Shown here one piece after another: positions 47,001 to 61,496 of a stretch of 64,000 bases of DNA (the first letter of the stretch is position 1; every line of letters starts with the position of its first letter). The position numbers were made by a program, and so were the translations under genes. The notes beneath the pieces were generated by a model. It was not told the DNA's origin. It saw only the letters and a program-made list of their open reading frames with translations, and searched no databases. Location: contig JADWOT020000004.1 in NCBI GenBank assembly GCA_036345935.2, positions 21,185,155-21,249,154 on the forward strand, given 5' to 3'. Source of the DNA: Taenia hydatigena (lineage: Eukaryota > Platyhelminthes > Cestoda > Cyclophyllidea > Taeniidae).

Positions 47001-50000
47001 ACATCACCCGAGAGGCCACCGTCAATTGTTCTTTGGTTGATTCGTCATTTGATGTGGTGATTCCCTGCAACAGCACCGATCTGATGCTTCAACTCTGGGA
47101 CAGAATCTCTCAGGTCATTTGTTTAAAAGGCGACGTTACTTATCTATTTTACTCAAGCTGATCAATGAGGGAATGCTAACCTGTGACCTTTGACCAGCAC
47201 ATGACTGTTTCTGCGTGAAGTCAGGAATTTATGCCCAAACATGGTACCGTCCAATTAGTCAAGATCACTACCTTTATACCCCTGTTTATAAGACTAAACA
47301 TTTTTTAGCCATAAAAGTTGAATATTTTGCTTTTATAAGGAAGAGGTTGAATTTATGTCTACCAAAATGAAAGTAACCATAAAAGCCCCCACACTTGGAG
47401 ACAGAAAGTACGCTTTGTAGAAGCAGCTCTATCGGGTTTAGGTAGAAGTCGAATGAGTTGAAGAGTCGAAGTGTATTTGAAGTGGTTCTCGAGTTTGGCG
47501 TCCGCCGTCAGTGATAATACTGATGGATAAAGAGCCAACATCACGGCGGACCTCCTCTTCCTCCTCTGCGTTGCCATCTTTACCCATAATATTTGCCTTT
47601 TTTTCTGTGGTATCAGCTTCACTAATCGTATCAATAGACCATTGCAAGGTCTACCTCCAAAAAGACCGACCAGCAATCCTTTGAACACACGGCTGTCGCA
47701 CCGGCAAAAGCTGAACGTTTCGCCAAATCTCTACGTCATCCTAATTTTCAAGCATCCCTAATGTGAGTCGGTTGACAAATAGCATGAAAGAAATAAACGG
47801 AGTGCTGCTAGTCTGTGCTGACTTTATCAAACCGTTGAGGCAAGTTTAGCAACAGAAAAATGCACAGTAATAACTGCTCTCTCTACTGCACATAAGACAA
47901 AATGTGTTTGCAGAAACTGCGTACAAATCTGAGCACATTTCTCAATCGAAGCGGATTCACTGAGAGGAAATCGCAGTTGGTTGGCTGTTAGAAGAAATGG
48001 CAACTCCACTACCGGTCAAGTAGATGGTTATTCCCTAACCGATTGCCGAGATCAGTAGTGATGCATTTTTGAAGGCCTCTGCATTAGTGCTACTTGGCTT
48101 CCCTGACCTCCTTGCAACTCTAATGCGCGCTTTACTGTGGCTGGGTGATGATGGCGGAAGGAGACTGCATTAGCTGCACCATTTAAAACCACCTACTTAG
48201 GCTACTCACTTTCATGTGCACAATCGCAGACCTTAACATGAGAGCTGCCTGTTGTCAATTTCGACATAGAGCCTTGGTGAACAGGGTCAATGCGTGGCGA
48301 GAAGGAGGCATAGAAGGTATCTGCTCCAACTGTGACCGCCTTTTTGCTCGGATTTATGCATTAGATGCTTAGTGGCCCGTGGTTAGAGAATACTGGTAGT
48401 TTCTTTGTTCTTAAGCAGCATATAAAACCAAGTGTTACCCATTGCGTACATAGGAGTTAATATTTTAGTTTTACGGCCTTCCAAAAAACTCCATGCGGCA
48501 GAACCTTGAGTGTGCTTTTACCTCCTACCTTTATACATTTCGAGCCACAAAAGTGGGAATGCTGTATTCAAAAGGCGATGGCATTCTGTTCCTTTCCCCC
48601 ATATGCATTAGCGATACCTCCTTCTGTTCTGCCCCATGACTTGAGAGTGAATGAGCAAGCGAGAACTCTCGAACTTGCAAAACATGGATCACCTGGCACT
48701 GCAAAATTCGCCAAGAAGCTGAATTGTTTTAGACAAGACACCAGTGAAGATTTTGGCTCCATGGCGCTCCTTATCATTTTGTGTGAAGTAGACTAGCAAT
48801 GGGAGGAGTAAATTTTGCTGGTTGAGAGATGAGGCGAACTGAGCAAAAGGAGTTCTAACAAATTAAATGCAAGTTGTTTAAGCGGCGGCTACCACCGTCA
48901 ATGTGATTACAACGACGTCACACAGACCTCAGACCGGAAGCTCTTACTGGCGAGGCTGTGAGTACACCCAGCGAACATTGTGTATGCACACACCTGCCAT
49001 CCTCCGGCGTCCGAGTCGATGTCTTCCTCTCCTATTTATTTATAGCACTTTGGAAGCCATTCATCTCGTCGCAAGTAGTGGCCATAAAGGAAATATGTTG
49101 GAGTTGTTCGCTATATCGAAGTAACCTTGCTTTCGTCCATCTGCAGAATCTTTGCTTTTCAAGTCAGGTGAATTGACCTGTGTATTTGGAGAAGGCTAGG
49201 TAAAGTGTATTCCGCACTAGCAATTAGGCTTCACTACTACTACTACTACTACTGCGTTTAGGCGTGAGTTACAAGCAACTTTGAAGCGGATTTGAGGAGG
49301 GGAAAATTTGTCGTCCCAAATCATTGAGCCATTTAACAACGCCTTTCATGTTGGAAGTATTCGGTAGAATAATAATGAGGTGAGGACATTTTAGCGTTGA
49401 CTTCATGTGTTACTATTATGGAGTGAGTTTGATGAGGATACCTGAAGTATGCACGATCTCTAACTTCATTTAAGTCGAACTGAACTGAGTGAACAAATCC
49501 TCAATCCCCTGCCAGCGTGTGGCTTGTGCATTTGTACATTTTTCAGCTAACTTCCATTCATTGACCCTAATCCTTACCAATTTACATTCATCTCCATTTA
49601 TTTGGTGACAGATGGGGCACACTGAAACAAATAAATTTTCATTGCCTTCTAGTAGAAAAGACAAACAAATGCATATTCTCTTTTGTAGATGATAGATATT
49701 CCTGGTGAAATTCAAGTGAGGTTTGCCACTTAAACTCGGTAGTGGTGTTGCTGGCCACCTTGTCACACCGCATAAGGAAATTGATGTCATGTCTTTTTGA
49801 CTTATTCACAATTGACATTTGATTTGAGTGTTAAGCTAGTAGTGTTGAAGGTCTTCTTTTCCACTCTGCAGTTGCAGTATTTCTGTTAAATTGTGAACAT
49901 CTTCAAACGATCGGTTGATCGGTTTTGATCTTGCTAGTGAGTCGCGGTGAGATAAAAAGCTGTCGGATTGGAAAGGGAGCATGGTATTTAATGCATAGAG

Positions 50001-53000
50001 TTGTGAAGGGGTGGGGATGCAGCCAACTTGGGTGGCGGAGCTGGATGGGCAGTGCTCTGGTCCAGTAAAATCGTAAGAGAGGTCAGAAGTAGAACTAATG
50101 CTGGCAAACTGGGGAGGAAGTGAGGCTTGTAGTTAGGTGACTGGACTAGTGGAGTATGGAAAACTGGGGCGCTGGGATATCAAGGGAGGTAGATTGAGAG
50201 CTGGCGTTGTCGAGGGGCTGCGAAACGGTAAATTGAAAAGTGGAGTAGAAAAATTTAAGGGGTGCTGATTTGGGTAGGTTGGTGCTCCAGCCTCGTTTTA
50301 ATTCCCCACTAGCAATAGCTTCAACCGATGGATCGTTTCGTGATCTTGCAATTCCAGGACGGCTCCCATCCTCATATTTAGTGCTAGAGGCTTGCAGTTT
50401 TGTGCCTCATTTCCAAAGCTATTCGTTAAACCATGCTTCACTCTCTTACCGCCTGATTGGCTGAGTTCGCGTCATTTTCGCGTCAAATGTCCTTTCGTCC
50501 TTGTAAATAGGATCACACCAAGTCCAAGGTCAATCAGCAGTTCCTGTGAGTAGCTATAAGTAAACCGCCAAATATGTGAATGGGTTGATGGGTGGGTGAC
50601 TTTTACGTGGACACTTTGTATTTCTAATTCCTAGCCCCGTTGCTAATTCATCCGCTTTGATTGAGCACTCGGTGGATGGATCAGGGGATAAAAAGTCTGA
50701 TTTAAGGTAGAAGTGTAGTAATTATCTGAGTGAGAGATCTATAGGATCCAAGGCGTTTGCGCAAGTATACAACGTTGAGACCATCCTGACAACCTGATAG
50801 ATATTCTCAAGTCTCCCGGATAGTTGTTGGCTGGTGGACAGGGAGGACGATTATCTAGCAACTCTTGCCTGTGCCATAAAAGGCAGATAGAGAACAGGTG
50901 GGACGAGGCCTCCCCTCCTCTGATGTTTGCATCGGTAAAAATGGTTAGCGCCATGACTGAGGCTCATAACAAGAAAGCAACACTGTGACGGTTTGGTACG
51001 TGCACTAGCGTTTAAGTCTCCTTGGTCTTCATTACTAAGTCCCCTTTATTAAGCTCCACAGTCTCTTCGAGTGCTAGCAATAACGCCTTCCTTCTAATGC
51101 TGATTTAGCGCTACACATCCACTTGATATTGGTGTGATGGTAGGATGTTCTGGAATGAGCCCATGCGTCAGGCCCCAGCTCTTTATCATGTAGCCCTCCT
51201 CCCCTCCATCTCTTCCCCCAGATTAATTAACAATTCAATGCATTTGACTAAACCTTTTGCACGCTTTTGGAGACAGGGTATACTGGGTGCCCTTTCCTTT
51301 CCCTTGCAAACGCATTCTAACTTCTTCCATAGTCATTGTAGACATTAAATCTTAATCAACGGATGTCTCGTTTATTCGCTGTAATAGTTGTCTCTTCCCT
51401 TTTATGTTTACTCACTCATTTCTTTGTCTTTTCCGAGCCGGATGATTAATACCAAAAAAACAGCTTCACCTTCATATCTAGTGGCATGAGGAGGACGTTC
51501 GTACGGTCAAGTCGTGCCAAGTTTACCCGTATCACGTCAATCTCCTTCACTTCGTCACCAATGCATGGAATGAGAGAATTGGCTTTTAAAGATATTGCAC
51601 TTCATCTGCCAGTGTGAGTACGTAAGTCCCGCTTGACCAGTACACCTTTTCAGTGAGCATAATCATCATTGGCGCGAGCACAGTTGAAGCAAAATTTTTA
51701 CTCATTATGAGAAAGGAGGAAATGCTCATTGTGTCTTACCTCCCCGGCCTACCTAAAGGTGCTACGAATGTTTGGTTTAGCTGACTCTTCATCGTAACAG
51801 TGGGAGCCGGGTTGGCTTTCACATTTATGAAAGTTAATTTTGCGCGTTCTCAAAGTAGCCCTCCATCCCAACTTGTTCGTAGGCTGGATCTTTGAAAAGT
51901 AAACAAACCATGTCCGCAAGGCACTTCACCTCAGATCACCCATGCCTGAGCTAGATGAATTAATTGGCTCCACTTATGACTTAATCGCCGTGTCAACGCT
52001 TCCACTGCATGTCTAGTGCAGAGCTGCTGCGCAATATGTTACTGTGCGTTTAAATGATGTAAAATCTGGTCAAAATAGCCATCACAGATGCCTGAAATGG
52101 ATACAATTTACTCAAATTTAAAAGGATTGCAGCACTTTGGGCAAGTGATCCTGCTACTTGCTTGTGTACCGGGATTCGAGCCAGTCCAGCACCTCACCTG
52201 CGACGAACCTAATGGCAAACAAGGAAAAAGGGGAAGAACTGAAAGAACAATCCTCAACAAGTTGCCAAAGGTGGTAGCTCATGTCGCACATTTTATGTAA
52301 TTTTATTCAAATCACGACTCATTTAGTAGAGCTAATGTATCTCCCTACTAATTTGTGGTTTATAACGGAGTGAAATGCAGAATAGCTTCCTCTGAAATCA
52401 CCAAAAGTGTGATATATAGTGGGCTGGTGAAAGTACAGACGTGAAATCAACCAGCGTCGATCACTGTGCTTCCCAAATGTCATTAATGTTTGTGGCAACT
52501 CAATATAGCAGAAAATTACTTCCTTTTATTGACATTGTAGGCATTGTAGTCTCCAGTACACCACTATAATCACCTTTTCAACTGCATGGTGATTGGGAGA
52601 GCAAAAAATTTGGACGCGCAATTGATGACACTGTGAAGGGGAGAGGAAGATGGTTGCCTCCAGGACATTGGGGCATTAAGATCCCCTCATGTTAGTCAAT
52701 CTCTATTTCCAAATCCCGGACCACGGAAAAAGGAATCGGAAATTTCTCCTTACATTTTTACATGACCATTATCTCACCATACCACAAACTACCCACTTTT
52801 GTTGCGCATTGCGTCTTAACCGCGTACACCTTCCATTGAAATCGACCATCTGATTCCCTTCAACACCGCAAAGAGTGACTAAAATTAACATAAAGCCGAT
52901 AAAACAGATGAAGATTACGTGGATAACCTACGGATTCTGCCGTACACCCAAGAAGACCCCAAAATCTGCAGCACTTCTATAGTTTTAGCGAATGGTGGTG

Positions 53001-55154
53001 TTTTGTTGAGAGTTTTGCTACGATCGCAAGGCAACGAAATAACGGATAGGACCAAGAGCATGATGGATCATTTAAAGAAATTGAGCATAAGCTTCGCACT
53101 GAGTTAATAATGGCGATTAAGAAGCGTAAAGTCTGCGTTTTAGCATTCGCACTAAGTACTGGCACTAGCAATTCTAGAGATTGTCGGCTCTTGAGGAGTG
53201 ATTGTTTGTAAGGTTGCCAATAATTAATGGATCGCTCAACCAGCCGACTCTTTCCGAGCAAATGCAGGTCGAAGTTAAAGTGATAAAATCCAAATTAGCG
53301 GGACCTTACACCGTCGATGGAGCTTGTCCTACATTTACGATCACTTGTTGACAAGCGCTCTGCAAAACAACGCTTCTGAATTTTTTATTTGGCACACCTT
53401 GACATCACACCATCTTCAAAGGAACCGCACCATGTATGCACTTGGTGTGAAAGCATTGAAAGCTGGGCGATGCTTGAAACGATAGAGTACATAAAAGAAC
53501 GCCTCACACCTCTAATGCCACTGTTACGGGGCTTTGCATGTACGTCCTAAATGTAGAAGCTGTTGTTGTGAACAAATGCTAGGACACTCGAATTTGGGGC
53601 GGAATTGTCTACTTCTGCGTACATGTAAAGTGTACGGTGGCGGCAGCTTCACCACACTTTCCTACTGTTAATGCAAGCCTTCAGTGAAGTACAAAGTGGA
53701 ATAGTTGCCGAAACCTTTTGTACCTCTGTAAAACGTGACTAGTGTGACATCAAGAGAATGGTACAAAGATTTCAACCCATATTTTTTTTTACTTCCTGGA
53801 ACTAAAGGCCACGGAAGCTGTCGATTTGCTTCAAATTAATTTGTCTTATTGCATTATGCGCACACACACACGCCATGAAATCACTCGAATAGCGTTAACA
53901 CCAATGCCTCATTCACTTTTTCAATTGGCTTATTTCATGGGACAGAGGACCTCTTCAAGATTGGTCAATGTAGTTACGCGAAGCGTCCAGGCTCCTGAGC
54001 GTCTAGCGCACCAACCGAAATTCAGTATACATGACCATCGTGGCGACTGATGCCATGCAAAATTAAAAAGGCCTTCTTAAAGATCACTATGCATTTAAAA
54101 AGGATCAACTGAATTGCCATTTGTCAACAAGAAATCTGGTTGTCATCCAAATTTTTCTCAGTCGTGGATTTAAAATGAGGCAAAAGGAGATTAATTTTTT
54201 TGCAGTAATCTTCAAACCAAAAGTAGTCAAATGTAGTCTAAGACTTGATACCAGGATGGGAAAGTATAGTTGAAATAATAGAAAGCATGCTATCGAAACC
54301 TCTTATTCATTCTTGAAAAGTACTCGCCACTAGACAATGGGAAGATATTGTGGGGTATTAGCAATGCCCGCAATTGGAATAGTTGAGATGACAACATTTC
54401 GCCGGATTTAACATGGGCCTCAATGTCGCCGTTTGCAAGACCGTCTGCATCGCTGAATTGTCAGGTTCAGTGGGGTGAGGTGTATGGACCACGGGGCAAT
54501 GTGACAATCGAAGCGCCCACCCACTGTCAAAGGAGTAATTACGTACACAATAGCGGTCGCGAAACAAGCCGTATCATTCCCAAATTATGATACGAAGCGA
54601 TGAATTCAAATGGGTTGTATTTTTTGACCTGGACTTTTTCCTTCCCATCAGTACAAAAATTTGTGATAAGCCTGATAAAATGGAATGTGAATGTTTTGGT
54701 ATGGCCTCGCATCATATTTGACCCAGGCTGACCTCCTGTCTTATTGGCAAAGCTTCCATAAATTTGCTTCTGCGGAAATCTGAAAGACACGCTACCAACA
54801 ATCATCCACCGGTTAATCCTAAATTTGTGGTAAACTGCGTTATTCAGGCGGCTTAATGCCCAACGGATTGTTTTGGGAGTCATGTAGTTGCTATTGAAAT
54901 ATAAGCAGTAGGAAGTACAATTTGAAGAAAATATGACTCGGGTCCATGCGCAACCAGAATTAAAATGCACTTTTTTCCAAAGGCGTCTTAGCCACACCCA
55001 AATCGTGTGGAGCCACTCAAAGGTTGATGAAGGGTAGAAGTAGGCACTAGTCAAGCCGCGTGCTGATTGGCTGAACAGATATACATTTCATATTGGCTTA
55101 GGATTAAATATTCATACAGAGGCAAGAACAGTTTCAACCTTCGGTGACTTAATT
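44082..55154. other. Intergenic; no gene recognised
   Basis: About 11 kb without a gene that I can support. The longest frame (54539-55054, minus, 171 codons) has no start context, domain or homologue in the window. A short frame at 46451-46705 ends with HHGEKP, like a zinc-finger linker, but has no finger around it. A minus-strand acidic stretch (EEEEE) at 47438-47647 is also unassigned. An (ACT)7 run lies at 49233-49253. Confidence 0.45.
49233..49253. repeat. (ACT)7 microsatellite
   Basis: Seven consecutive ACT units. Confidence 0.95.
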
Positions 55155-56530
55155 TATGCACATACATCGCTAATATATCTTTCCGATTCTCTCTCGATGT
55201 CTTTTGCTTCACCTTCCCTTTTTCCAACACCTTTTCATGCTAGAGATGTAGTCCACTAATACATTCCGCTCTGCCACCCTACTTCTCCCCCTCTCATCTC
55301 CTGCTTAAACCTCTTCGCATCCTTCAGCATCTGCTCTATCTCCTCTCCCGATATACGACCTCCGTAATTAATGATTGCGATGCCGATTTTGCTTTCTTGT
55401 CGACTCTTCTACTGCCGGCTCATGGAGAATGCCATTTTTGTCAATTTCGAAGGTCACATCATGCGCAGTCCCTTCACGCAGCACCGATGGCAAGTCAGTC
55501 AACATTAATTTACTCAGAAAGTAGTTACTGCTCCTTATTGCACGTTCATCCTTAAAAATCTTGATTGCAACGCTAGTTCGACTATTATCAGCCGTTACGC
55601 GGACTATTGTTTGATTCGTCGAAACTGGAGTGTTGCACTTCACTACAGTTGCGTTCGTATCATCAAAGAACTCCAAACCCACTAAGAGAGGCGCCGCTTC
55701 CAGCAACACCAAATCCTGCATCACCACCGATCAGCATTTAGTCAGACTGGCCGTCAGCAACACGGCATGTACGATGCTGCCCCGCCTGGGTTGAAGGATC
55801 TATTTACTTTTGTGTTAATAAAGAAATCCTGCAACACCTTCTCTACCTTCGAAATACGCGTCGATTCACTCACCAGCATATCAGCATTGTCCACCTTCGC
55901 ATCACTCAATGTAGACTTTACCGTATCTATGGTCCGATTGTGAGGTCTGAGCTTAGATTCTTAAATCAGAATCGTGTGAGAGTCGCAATGAAATCAATGT
56001 CTTGAACTAATCTATGCCTATGTTCGTGTAGTGGGCCGAACTCAACATCCTCCTCACACACTACTTAGGCAGCTAATGACTTTCCTGTCGGATGTCAAGT
56101 CTTTTTCCTTGTGATCCGTCTTACACGTCTCCAAACAATGATCCGTCAGCCGAGAAGTAATGTCCTCACCACCCAGGTGCTTATCACCACCACCAGCCCT
56201 TACCACACATTTTCTATTTTCCATGGACAAGATGGAAACGCCGAAGGTGCCGTTACACCAATCAAAGATGAGCACATTGCGCTGCCCGTCGAACCTCTTG
56301 TCTATACTACACTAAGCTTTTAAGATGTGATGTTTTTCTCCAATCACAGGGCCCGGAGGCACTTCGTCAATTTCCCAAAGGTCACCTAGGTATAACCGTG
56401 AAGGAAGGGAACCTAGTAACAACTTCACATAACATAGCTTCTTCCCTTCACAGTTTGTCCTTGTACAACCCTTTCAAAAGAGCCAACCAACTTTCTTTGG
56501 GTCCCATATATGTGAAGTGTTTTGCAGCAA
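55155..56530 (-). pseudogene. HSP70: HSP70 chaperone pseudogene
   Basis: Minus-strand fragments follow HSP70 in order but in different frames. A possible N-terminal piece (WDPKK, 56440-56530) is followed by a large gap. Then come IDKRFDGQRNVLIFDW, NGTFGVSIL and HLGGEDI (ATPase domain, from 56305); IDFIATLTR, TIDTVKSTLSDAKVD, STRIS and LQDFF (55760-56010); QDLVLLEAAPLLVGLEF to VTFEIDKNGILHEPAVEEST (substrate domain, 55368-55727); and GRISGEEIEQMLKDAKRFKQ, RVAERNVLVDYISSMK and VKQKTSRENRKDIL (helical lid, to about 55160). Key motifs are altered, e.g. DWCNGTF for DLGGGTF. Several frameshifts and stops show it is dead. No introns are apparent, so it may be a processed copy. Confidence 0.93.
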
Positions 56531-57230
56531 AAGAAGTTCACTTTCAGTCGCCTTCACTTTTATTTCAGACCGCCTGCCACATGAGTGTCAATTGGCGAAA
56601 GTGATTTACTGCTGTCACTTGTGTAAATACAAAGAAAATTAGGGATGAATGTGAGGGTAAGTGAATGTCACCTGTTGACTGTTGAAACTTGATGGGACGC
56701 ATCCTCCTCCATGATCTGCACACTGACAAGGGGATGCAATCTGTAATGCTGCCTACGCTGGCAATTTATACCGACTACTCCTCATCCAACACCTCCACCA
56801 TCTCTTACTTCTCTATTCCACTTGTTGTCCGAATGCTTACTGCAAAGACAGAACAATTATGGGTTGAAGAGAGAAAATGAGGCAAAGCTGACTGGCACCA
56901 ATCAAATCCGCTCGACATCCGTTTGCCCATTCGCAGGTGTGGACCAACTGGTTCTCCAGTTCTTTAAGCATTATAGCTCGTCTTTAACCTATTCAACAAT
57001 GCAGTATCATACCGGACGTGACGCATCCAACTTTGGGTGGTTTTATCACCAAGAGCAAATAGCTCAAATAAACACTACAAGTGTTCCCAAAGGTATTTCC
57101 ATCTCTGCGACCAGTAGCTCAAGAATCCTCTGCAGCTTTGCAACCCGCTCAGCAGGCAGGTTAGTTCCATATCCACCAAATTTGATCAATCCACTATTCT
57201 TGGCAGTTCAAGAGCACATAGGAAATTTGG
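56531..57230. other. Between the HSP70 relic and arm 2; nothing recognised
   Basis: The first 55 or so residues of HSP70 would be expected here on the minus strand but could not be identified. Other frames are unassigned. Confidence 0.4.
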
Positions 57231-60200
57231 TAAATGAGCACATCTACATGAAATAAATGAGTGGTTCTTAAAAGATTCCAAAAAAGGTTAACAAGCCTTA
57301 TACATACTTTTGCCTTTTTGCACAAATTAATTCCAACACTCGAAATTCATCGCTACAAAACGACATCCCACTCAACACACCAAACAATTAACTTGGCCTG
57401 ACCGCCTGAAGTGTTGTGCAGTGAAGCGAATAAACTCGAAGTGGACGTGTGTGTGAAAGGAGCAAAGACTAAGCAGCAACCGAATCAGTTCTTATTTGTG
57501 TATAAGTGGGTGAGTAAATGCATGGACAGAATGGACAAATAAGAATGTGGAAGGTTGCGAGTAAGTACTTGTTAATCAGGAGAGATAAATGAATAGAATG
57601 AAGAAGGAAATTAATGGACATGCACCAAGGTCGTAGTTTCTTAAGTTATTACACGTGTTGAAGTTAGCAGTTCTCAAGTACTTAAGATGAATTTTGTATG
57701 CTGCTGTTGTCGATCTCTTGGTTTCAGTGACTGCTGCTAATTGATGCTTCTTAAGGCCATTACAGGCTAGCATCTATGTCTGACTCACAGCTCCAAGCCA
57801 TGCGAAAAAATTGACAACAGTGCGCATTGGGTAGTACATTGTTAGTTTGGACTGTCAGTTCCGGTCAGGGTCACAGAGGTGGCCATATTGTCCTGGCCGC
57901 GTAGGCTGGCCTCCGGGCCATACCAACACCCCATTCTCTTCTGTCTGTTGAATATATGTGTATATATTCTGCCTTGGTATTTTGCCTTCCTTTGCCTTCA
58001 AGGAAGCCTTGGGGCACTACATATTGTGGCGGGAAATTTTCATTTGTCTTACTCAAAGCCCTACTCATCGTCCCGATGCCAGGTAAATACAGAAGAAAGT
58101 GGGACAGCTATTATTGAAATTTAGGATGCATTGTACTCGCTTACATATTATCTTTTTAGAATCATAATACTCATGTAGTAAATGGAGCACATTGTCTCTC
58201 TTCCGTTGCACCATGGGAATGTGAGGTGGCCTTGTGCCCTGTTAGCAGCCCCAAACTCGACTGTATGCATAATAAGCATTCCACTTGAGCTGATTTTTTC
58301 TTCCTACCATACATTTGCCTTTGTATAGCATCGTTAGTTTTGCGCATTGCCAATGGGAATCAGCTTTCCACCGACCAGGGAGATGTGACGATTATTGACG
58401 ACTCAGGCGAACAGATGCACTGATGGGAGACATTTGTGTGCTCTTCTTTCATGCCGAGTAGGGTGGCGTATATGCCAATGACTATTAAGCTGCTCAATAA
58501 ATAAAGAAAAGAAGGAAATCGGGTAAGATGAGTTTGGGACGGTGAGCAAACGCAAAGGCGCGTATAAATGAGAAGGCTATTCCAATGTCGAAGTGAAGTC
58601 GGAAACGTCCTCAGTACTTTGTGAGAGCAAAGATAATCAGGTTGATGGCAACAGACTACTTGTCCTTTACTTAAACCATGGAAGTGGGACCGAACTCCAT
58701 GTCATCTTCCGCCTAGATGCATGTGAACATAATCCTTCATATTTTGCACACGAAACTCATCAGCAACGTAAGGGAAGGGGTGTTGCTGTAATGCTCATTT
58801 AAAAATAATGTTGTAGGTGAGGGGTGGATTACGATTCAAACGTGATTGTAGATGAGCAAGGCGTACTTCCAAACGCAGAGGGGTCATCCTCTTAACTGCT
58901 AATGCGTCGCTGCCCAATAAGCCTTGAGATTACCGTAAAGATGCCTTAGAACACCCAACATTCTCATTTTTGGATAGTAGAATAAGAAGGAAATGGAGGA
59001 AATGCCTATCAGTTGCATTCTTTGCATACGTGTCATGCAGCGCACTTGCAATCAGTCGCGATTTACAAGCGTCACACGCAACTTCATGACATGCAAGTCC
59101 TTCGTGGCACACAAATGCAAGGAAGGTGGTCGTTGTCGTCGCACAAAGCATATTCTACCTCCATTTCTTTACCCTCATGCTCAGCTACCCTCCCTTTCTT
59201 ACACAACGTTGGTTGTGTGAGCAGGTATAACAAATTATCGATTGATATGCCCCTACAAGCTGGAGTGCGGAGGTGCTCTATTGAGCAGAAAGACAACTCC
59301 ACGGCACTTGGGAATCAGTAAGCTCTTTACTAAACATCTGGCGAAACGCCTTAATTCGTGTTGATGATGGTGTCGTTATTGGTGTCTGCGTAGAGACCCT
59401 CCTCCCCAACCTCCCCCCAAATTCCGGCGACCAGACAAACTTGAAACAATATCACCCTTGTAATTAGAGTGGACAGAAGGCTTGCATTTGCTTTCAGCTC
59501 ATAGTGTTTGTAAGTTTCGCTCCAAATTGTTGTCTTTTGATGGTGGTGGCGGGTTAAACATCCAACGGAATTGCCTTTTGTAATTTCTGGGTTATCTGTT
59601 GTCAAAATCCGACCAAATGCTAAAAATTCGCCCCTTCTAGTAGTCGTCACTATTTTTAAAAGTACTGCCTTATATTGCTTGCGTCGTTGTGGTTTTAGGC
59701 AGTTTTAAATCCTTTCTAACAATACATATGCATACGTCTGCACATCTATTGTCTCCAAGGAGTCTTTCAAGCTGTCCAATTTAGATGGACAAAGTTAGCA
59801 AAGTTAGCAAACTTAAGGCACTTGTTTGTGTTTCTAAGAAAAATCGAATCGCGTTTATTTGTTATGCTGACCAGCCATTACCCGGTTGGGTTGGATTTTG
59901 TTTTCGCGTGAATTCTTCGGCAGTGTCAGGTGCGCACGGGCTTTGGTCAGAATGGTTTGTTAGCGTGAGTTTTGGGAAGTCCTAGCAGCTGTTTTGTTCT
60001 ACTTGGTACAAGAAACGTATTAGACGTCTAACTACACAAGGTCGCAAATTTCTAGTGGAGCATTATATTGCAATGGATGAGCGCATTACCTGGCAGCACT
60101 GAGTGCGTAGCCGACTTTCGCTACTGCTCCACACACTTCGTAGGTAAGGAGGAGTAGGATTTTGCAATTTCTTGTCACGTTTTTGTGCAGTAGTGGACGC

Positions 60201-61496
60201 GATGTGGCCTTTACCATTTACTCGGAGGTCCTTTCATGTCTCAGGTGTGGTGAAATGTGGGTTATTTCCATCATGTTAGTGTTGATAGTGGTGGGGCGTG
60301 TATTGATGGTATGGGACACTTTGTAAATCGACTACTTATTAACTGTGACTCCGGTGTTATGTTGATATTGTCATTGCAGAGCATGTTATGTAGGACCTCA
60401 GTGATCACTTAGTCGTGGGTTCAGCTTCGACAAGAGTTGGTGTTTGCGGTGAGCCCAGAAGCGAAGAATGGTTACTTGGAAGCCTGTAAGTGGCTGCTTG
60501 GAGGTGTTTGTACGACTATGCTGACTGTATCTTGTAGCGGTTTTAAATGTTTGCATTTTGAGGTATTTGCGTTTGCGTGTCTTTGCTTTGCAGTGCGTTG
60601 GACATTAACTTCTCGGCTTTTCCTTTTGTTGGATACAACGAGTGTACAATAAGGGCGAACTGACACGCGATGACTCCATGGTGTGGTGGACAACGCAAGA
60701 ATTTCGAGTCACCTGCGGAGGCGTCCCCTTGGTTCTGTGATGTGTATCTTGCCATGGATGATAGCAGTGTGTTTGGTGGCATGGCGATAGACGCGATGTG
60801 TCCGCGGTTTTTGCGAAAGTAGTGGATAATGGGATGGAAGCATGCTGGAGATGAGACGAGACGAGACGAGTTTGAGAGCAGGACCGACATGGTAAGCAAG
60901 CTTATTGTCTCGTTGAGAAGGGATGGTGAATTGTAGTGGTGATTGTGTCAGCACTGAAGGGAGGAAACTGAGGATTTGTTCAATTTTGCGACTCGAGGTG
61001 TTTCTTGTTTTAGTATTTATTTTTCGTTGTACACGGGTGCCTTTTATGTTGCTTTCAGATTGTCCGTTTGAAAGGCATAGAACTTAGTCGTTGGTAGTCA
61101 CGTACACGTATATATCGAAATGCATATGTGTGTGTATAGTTTTTATCTTGGATGAGATTTACGAAGAAGAATTTGACAAGTTTTCGTTGTCTTTAGGCAA
61201 CACTTTTACGCTCCTTCTTTAGGCTGAACAATTGTAGAAGAGGTTGTTTTATGTTGTCCCGACGGATAATTAGATAGTGCGTTGTTTTTTTTTTTTCAAA
61301 AAGGAGGGATTATGGCGAATGAGGTGCCATCACAACACATCTACAAAGCACTAGACTTTACTTGGTGTTAGAGTCGTTTCAGGCCCAAAGTACGGCGAGA
61401 GTGAATTTGTTTGCCTCGGAACCTTTTGTGATAAACGTGGAGGCATTAGTGAGCAGCATTAGATGCCAATTTCGCCTTCGAAGCTTGCACATTGCA
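57231..61496 (-). repeat. Large inverted repeat, arm 2 (4,266 bp)
   Basis: Reverse complement of 15760-20027, almost identical. Outer and inner edges are sharp: at 61496 arm 2 goes on with GTTTCACTGACT where arm 1 has CATGGAACTTG (minus strand), and at 57231 the two part after GTGCTCATTTA. No target duplication or terminal inverted motif was seen at the edges, so it does not look like a simple transposon insertion. Confidence 0.95.
57829..58021 (+). mobile_element. LTR family 1 copy inside arm 2
   Basis: Mirror of 19237-19429. Runs from TGGGTAGTACATTG to GGGGCACTACA, followed by TATTGTGGCGGGAAA, a likely decayed primer binding region. Confidence 0.85.

Noticed and set aside
54539..55054. Longest single minus-strand frame in the window (171 codons)
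   Set aside because: Composition is unremarkable, no domain is seen, and no copy or splice site supports it.
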